Shown in pieces: positions 59,701-64,000 of a stretch of DNA of 64,000 nt. The DNA comes from Diploscapter coronatus (Eukaryota > Nematoda > Chromadorea > Rhabditida > Rhabditidae). Made by a program: the position numbers and the translations under genes. Every line of letters begins with the position of its first letter. Position 1 is the stretch's first letter. Location: assembly GCA_964036155.1 (NCBI GenBank), contig OZ038423.1, forward strand, positions 80,491,249-80,555,248, given 5' to 3'. The notes beneath the pieces are model-generated. The model did no database searches. It was not told where the DNA came from and saw nothing but the letters and a program-made list of their open reading frames with translations.

Positions 59701-62128
59701 ATGAAACTCAACTCATGCCTAAAGTAAAAATAGTGGTTTTGTGAGACATACTGAAATATTTTTTTCTTTCACCATTTAAGCCATGAAGATGCGATGACAA
59801 TATATCATTATCTAACAATAGTAATAATAATTTAAAATACTAGTCAAAGTTTTTGAAACGTAAAAATAGCAAAATTCAGCTTCCCTACTACGACCTACCG
59901 GCGGCTATCATGTGCCCTCTGCTGAAAATGGAGACTTTGACGGTAAACTTGATCTTTTGAAACTACAAGGGAGCGTTCATACTTTTTGACACCGTGTAAA
60001 TGTCAAGCGTGTGCAAAAGTTTGCATGTAAAATCGCTTGACGTTGATACGATGTCAACAGGAATGAACGCGCTTTAAATATATGTTTTTAATTTTCAGTA
60101 CGATGCTTTGAAACCCTCTTCCATGAGGCTGCCTCCTCCCGTGCCCCCATCTCAGACTCTGATCGTTGCGGTCGATCAATTCTACCGAGGAATAAAGACC
60201 CTGGACTATCCGAGAGATGGGTAAGATTTTTTTACTTTATTGACTTATCTTTATTTTTTTCTATGTAAAGATAATAAAATAATATAATGTTTCTTTTCTT
60301 TTTTTCTCTTTCGAAGTTGAAGAACTCACTCATCCAGACTTCTCAAATTTGTAACAAAAATTCGATCCGCCCTCGTCCTGCGAGTGCGACTTTTTTTTTT
60401 GAGAAGTCTGCACTCATCTTTCATTTTTATAGATTTTTTTTTGAATTTTTATTGTTTTTTTTCAGAAACCTCTGGGAGCGAGATTCCCTGGTCGACTTTT
60501 TCGATAGAAAAATGCGTCTGAAGCAAATTCTTCAAGAAAAGTTGGCCAACGAAAGCAAAACGCTCGAGGACTTGATAACAAACAAGATGAGCGAAAACGA
60601 CGTAAAACTGATGCGGGAAGACCAGAGTCAGAGGGCCAAGGAGATTATCAACAGGCATAGGTCGGTTTTCGAAACTTATAAAGGTCAGATGTTGAATTTC
60701 AGGAAAGAGAGTTCCTACGACCGAGATAGCCGGGATCGAAGTATCACTCCGGAATCGGATCGGGGAAGGGAAAGAGACAGGAACAGAAAAAGGGACGATT
60801 CCCGAACGTCCTCTCCGAAACATGCAGCGAGCAGGTCTAGGTCGCCGGATACGCCGAAACGGTAAACATTTGGCTTGTCGCTCTAGAAGTTTCTCGATTT
60901 TGAAGGTCTCAGAAATCTCGGATAAACGACATTTTTAAGTTCTGCAATTTTATACTGTTGAAATCTTCAGATACAAATACTCGTCCCGTCGCTCTCGTTC
61001 TAGAACTAGATCGAGGTCGCGTTCGCGTTCGAGAACTCGCTCCAGATCGAGGGGATCTAGCAGATCCCGAAGTCGATCTCCGAGAAGGAGTGGAAAACGA
61101 CGTTCCAGAACGAGGAGTCGCAGCGATTCCAGAAGTCCTAAGAGGGCGAGAAGGTGGGGTTTTTCTTGGAATTTTTGAATTGTTGAGACTCGCATCACTT
61201 GTGAAACGAAAGGAACGTTGCCTAATTTTTAAGGGAATTTTTTAAATGGTTGAAACTTATCGGACTTAAGAAAAAGAAATATCCCGAGTACTACTACACC
61301 CTAAAGCTGGACAATAGTTATGAAAAATTCTGAAACATGTTTGGAATTTTAGATCTCGCTCCGTCTCGTCGTCTCCCGAAAGACCGATGTTCGGTGATTC
61401 TTCGGCAGCGTCGACGTCGAAACGTTCACCCACTCCACCGAGGGCCTCCTTGTAAGTCAAGTCGATCTTTGTTAAAAATTTTAATCTCTTTTAGATAAAA
61501 AATCTCTTTCTAATTGCAAAATTTAGCGGTGCTCCAATTTCGTTCCAACTGAGCGGCCAGCCTACCGTAGCCGAGAACAAAGGCGCTATGCTAATGCAGA
61601 AAATGGGTTGGAAGGGCACCGGTCTGGGCGTTAAGGAGTCGGTAAGATTTTTTCACTTTTCTTTTAATTTAATGTTTTAAAAATCTAGAGTTTAAAGATT
61701 TTTGCATCTGTTAATTCTAATTCAATATCGAGAAGCTATGAAATTCAAATGATTTTATTGAATTTTGTGATTTACTACAGAACAAAAGTAATTGTTTTAT
61801 GCAATTTGAAAAATTTGATGCGTTTCCAGCAAAAATTTCAATAACATCATTTTCGAATTCTTATTGTTGATAGTTCGTTTCGACATTTTGACAAAAATCG
61901 AATATTTTCAATTTAAGGGTATTTCCGAGCCGATTACCGCGGGTGAGGTTAGAGATAAGACCGATCAGTACAGAGGACTGGGGAATCAACCCGACCAGTT
62001 TGAGGCGTATCGGTGATTTTAAAAAAATGTTTCAAATTTTTTAAATCTTATTTTTTAGAAAAGCCCGAAGCTCTGGTTATCACGAGAGAAACTACTCCAA
62101 TTACATGACAAGACACATGGGGCAGTAA
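56768..62128 (+). CDS. CHERP: CHERP-like SURP/CID/RS/G-patch splicing-related protein
   Basis: A nuclear RNA-processing protein related to human CHERP, a U2 snRNP/SF3-associated factor. Exons: 56768-56888, 56995-57083, 57185-57272, 57460-57539, 57652-57765, 57863-58003, 58053-58129, 58186-58260, 58600-58765, 58884-58949, 59067-59193, 59307-59429, 59518-59598, 59659-59723, 59880-59942, 60099-60220, 60466-60861, 60971-61153, 61353-61451, 61527-61641, 61918-62012, 62059-62128; 851 residues. Order: SURP motif ~43-92 (KLAEFVARNGPEFE, FAFLYYGGPFHEFY); CID ~185-320 (HILYLVNDWAYH, PQMYAFSFE); a QQ coil; a proline-rich middle; an RS region ~635-740 with many SRSR; G-patch from ~776 (MGWKGTGLGVKESG). 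This matches the CHERP domain order. Intron 8 holds a family E MITE, and intron 20 ends in AAG. It is probably the first gene of an operon with emc-1. Confidence 0.96.
58411..58514. mobile_element. MITE, family E copy 3 (CHERP intron 8)
   Basis: GCAACTACTATATGACGAG and GTCTCGTCAAATAGTAGTTGC are inverted. The interior contains GAGAAATAGTGTGGGAAAA, a word that recurs through the gene-free parts of the window. Confidence 0.8.
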
Positions 62129-62399
62129 ATCAGGCAGTACTTCCCTAAACATTTTCAAATTAGACTACTTTTCATGCAAATCTGAGAGAAGTGAGTGAAA
62201 AGTACTCGGTCCATTTTGAAGTTCTTTTCCAAGTCTTTTTCTTCAAGACTTTGACTTGTTGATTTCACAAAAGTATGGGTAACATGTTTGTCGTTGTTTT
62301 TATGTACCATTTTAATTAACATTTTATCACCGATTATTTCTTCTTTGATTTATTCAAATTTTATCAAAGATCTATTTATTTCTTTTCATAAAGCTGGTG

Positions 62400-62405
62400 A
62401 ATAAA
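62400..62405 (+). terminator. Candidate poly(A) signal of CHERP
   Basis: AATAAA, 80-104 nt before the two possible emc-1 trans-splice acceptors (after 62485 or 62509). This is the classic nematode intercistronic spacing. Confidence 0.65.
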
Positions 62406-62514
62406 ATTAAACTTGTAAAAATTAGTATTTTTTTCTAATTTGCAAGGTTTGAGACCTTGAAATATCTCGATTTTCTTGATTTCAGAAATTAATTTACGAT
62501 TGTTTTTAGGTATT

Positions 62515-64000
62515 ATGAAGAGAATTGGGATCGGTCTGGTATTTTTGCTGACGATTTTCAAGTCGTGCTACTCGATCTACGAGGATCAAGTTGGGAAATG
62601 GGACTGGTAAGTTTTCTGGCAAAAAATAAAAAACAAACGAAATAAAAACAAGTTTCAAAAATCTACCAGATCTAAATTATTTCACCTTTGATATTGTGTT
62701 TTTAGGTGATAATAGAAGTATACAAAACATTTAAAAATTTCGGTCTATCAAAAATATTATTTTAGTTATGCATAAGTCAAAATTTTCTTTTAAAATTAAA
62801 CTTACCTTAAAAATTTTAAGGCGCCAACAACTGGTGGGCTGTCCGATTTCTGCGACTTTTGAGGGCCAGTCCAAAGCCGCCAGTTCGAATTCCCAAAGAC
62901 AGCCGCAACTCGTCGTGGTCTCCAAAGAACAAGCCATCGCCGCTCTCAACATGAATACAGGGAAAATCGGTTAGGAAATATTTTATTTTGTCTTTATTAA
63001 CGTCAAATGATAACTAAATTGTCCTGAAATATTTTATTCTGAAGATAAGATTTTTCGAAACATTCATTTCCATTCTCTCATATTCATTAACGGAGAACTT
63101 TTCCTGTACAATGATTGCAAGTTGTCAGTGGGCGTAGCTAAAGCACTACCGTATCTATTTTTAGACCCACTTTGATCATTTTTGAAATGGACTACTTGGT
63201 GCATACCCCTCCCCTTGTTCGTAATCATGAACGATTCTGTAACAATTGGAACATAGTAGCGCCTCTGCCTGATTTCGTTAGCGAACATGATAGTGTTTTA
63301 TTTGCTTTGAAAAAATGAATAGGGAAGAACATAAATGGATTAGTAAAATTACATATTTGGAAATTTGAAACATGATTTTTTCAAAGGAGATGAATTTTAG
63401 CCTGGCGCCGTCTGCAAGAAACGAATATCACGAATCCGGAGGCGTTCAAGACGATCGTCGATGAAAAATGTATTTTTTAATTACTATATTTATTTTTATT
63501 CTTAAAACTATGTTTTTCAGACATTTATTCCCTTGTGGATGACGGAAGAATTCTAAGAGCCTGGACCCGTCGCACCGGCACCGTATCTTGGCAGGAAAAG
63601 CTCGAGGAAATTCCTCAAAATGGGTATTTTCGTTAAACTTGAAATATAAATTTTAAAAAACAAACAAATTTTCAGCCCCACTTCCCTTCTCGCCAACGAC
63701 GATGAAGTTCTGGTTTTGAGTGGTCAAACTTTGTCGGTTTTCACCAAGAAAGGGGTCTTCAAGCACAAAATGCAAGTCGAAAAGAGGTACTTTTAACATT
63801 TCTGATTTTATATCACCGTTATTGCATGCAACTACGAATATTTTTTATGGAAAATCTTTATTTATTTATTCTTTTTTTAAACTTTGTATATTATTTTTTG
63901 CAAGTCAGCAATTTCAAGTTAACCGTACAATCTAAAAAATAAAGAGCGTAAAAATTGATGAATTAAGAAAAAATGTTTTTTTTTCAGTACCTGGACTCAA
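62515..64000 (+). CDS. emc-1: EMC-1, ER membrane protein complex subunit 1 (N-terminal part)
   Basis: The large luminal subunit of the EMC insertase, which places tail-anchored and multipass proteins in the ER membrane. Exons: 62515-62606, 62821-62969, 63401-63469, 63521-63623, 63676-63786, 63988 to the window edge. The protein opens with a signal peptide (MKRIGIGLVFLLTIFKSCYS), then YEDQVGKWDWRQQLVG, the family hallmark, followed by the start of an eight-bladed PQQ/WD-like propeller (VVVSKEQAIAALNMNTGKI, SLVDDGRILRAWTRRTG). About 180 of an expected ~900 residues are present; the rest lies beyond the edge. Intron 1 ends in AAG. The gene follows CHERP by 386 bp on the same strand, and its 5' acceptors lie about 100 nt after the CHERP poly(A) signal, so operon expression is likely. 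Confidence 0.95.

Overview
The window is eukaryotic and almost certainly from a nematode. Coding sequence is split into many short exons. Introns go down to about 42 nt, are all GT-AG, and mostly end in TTTCAG or TTTTAG. Several start codons sit just behind such an acceptor, as expected for spliced-leader trans-splicing. The gene set also fits: dab-1, ifg-1 and a nematode-type seven-transmembrane chemoreceptor. I cannot name the species. Gene models were assembled by hand from splice sites, reading phase and protein family patterns. Every model except the 52.3-53.3 kb fragment closes in phase from exon to exon.

Layout, left to right. Minus strand: the 5' part of a sodium/neurotransmitter symporter (SLC6) gene running off the left edge (55-2686), with a foldback transposon in an early intron; a small unrecognised four-exon gene (6997-7962); the Disabled-type adaptor dab-1 (9780-18068), followed by about 9 kb of gene-free upstream sequence; a tiny SMIM15-like single-pass membrane protein (27139-27448); and a RING-CH (MARCH-type) E3 ligase (28228-30433). 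Plus strand: ifg-1, the eIF4G scaffold, in 31 exons (31953-45188); methylthioadenosine phosphorylase (47784-49817); an aquaglyceroporin (50360-51705); a poorly resolved membrane-protein fragment (52295-53329); a complete 341-residue serpentine receptor (53434-55937); a CHERP-like SURP/CID/RS/G-patch splicing-related protein (56768-62128); and the start of emc-1 (62515 to the right edge), only 386 bp behind CHERP in an arrangement that looks like a nematode operon.

Most of the genes are unrelated housekeeping or membrane functions: translation initiation, methionine salvage, ER insertion, endocytic adaptor, ubiquitination, solute transport. There is no functional cluster apart from the possible CHERP/emc-1 operon. 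The non-coding sequence is rich in short terminal-inverted-repeat elements. I could define at least five MITE-like families by comparing copies inside the window, many of them in ifg-1 introns. The most unusual object is the 1.08-kb foldback element at 1290-2366. Each of its ~283-bp arms carries a tRNA-like unit with an A box, a B box and a T-run terminator. I see no CRISPR, phage or bacterial system.
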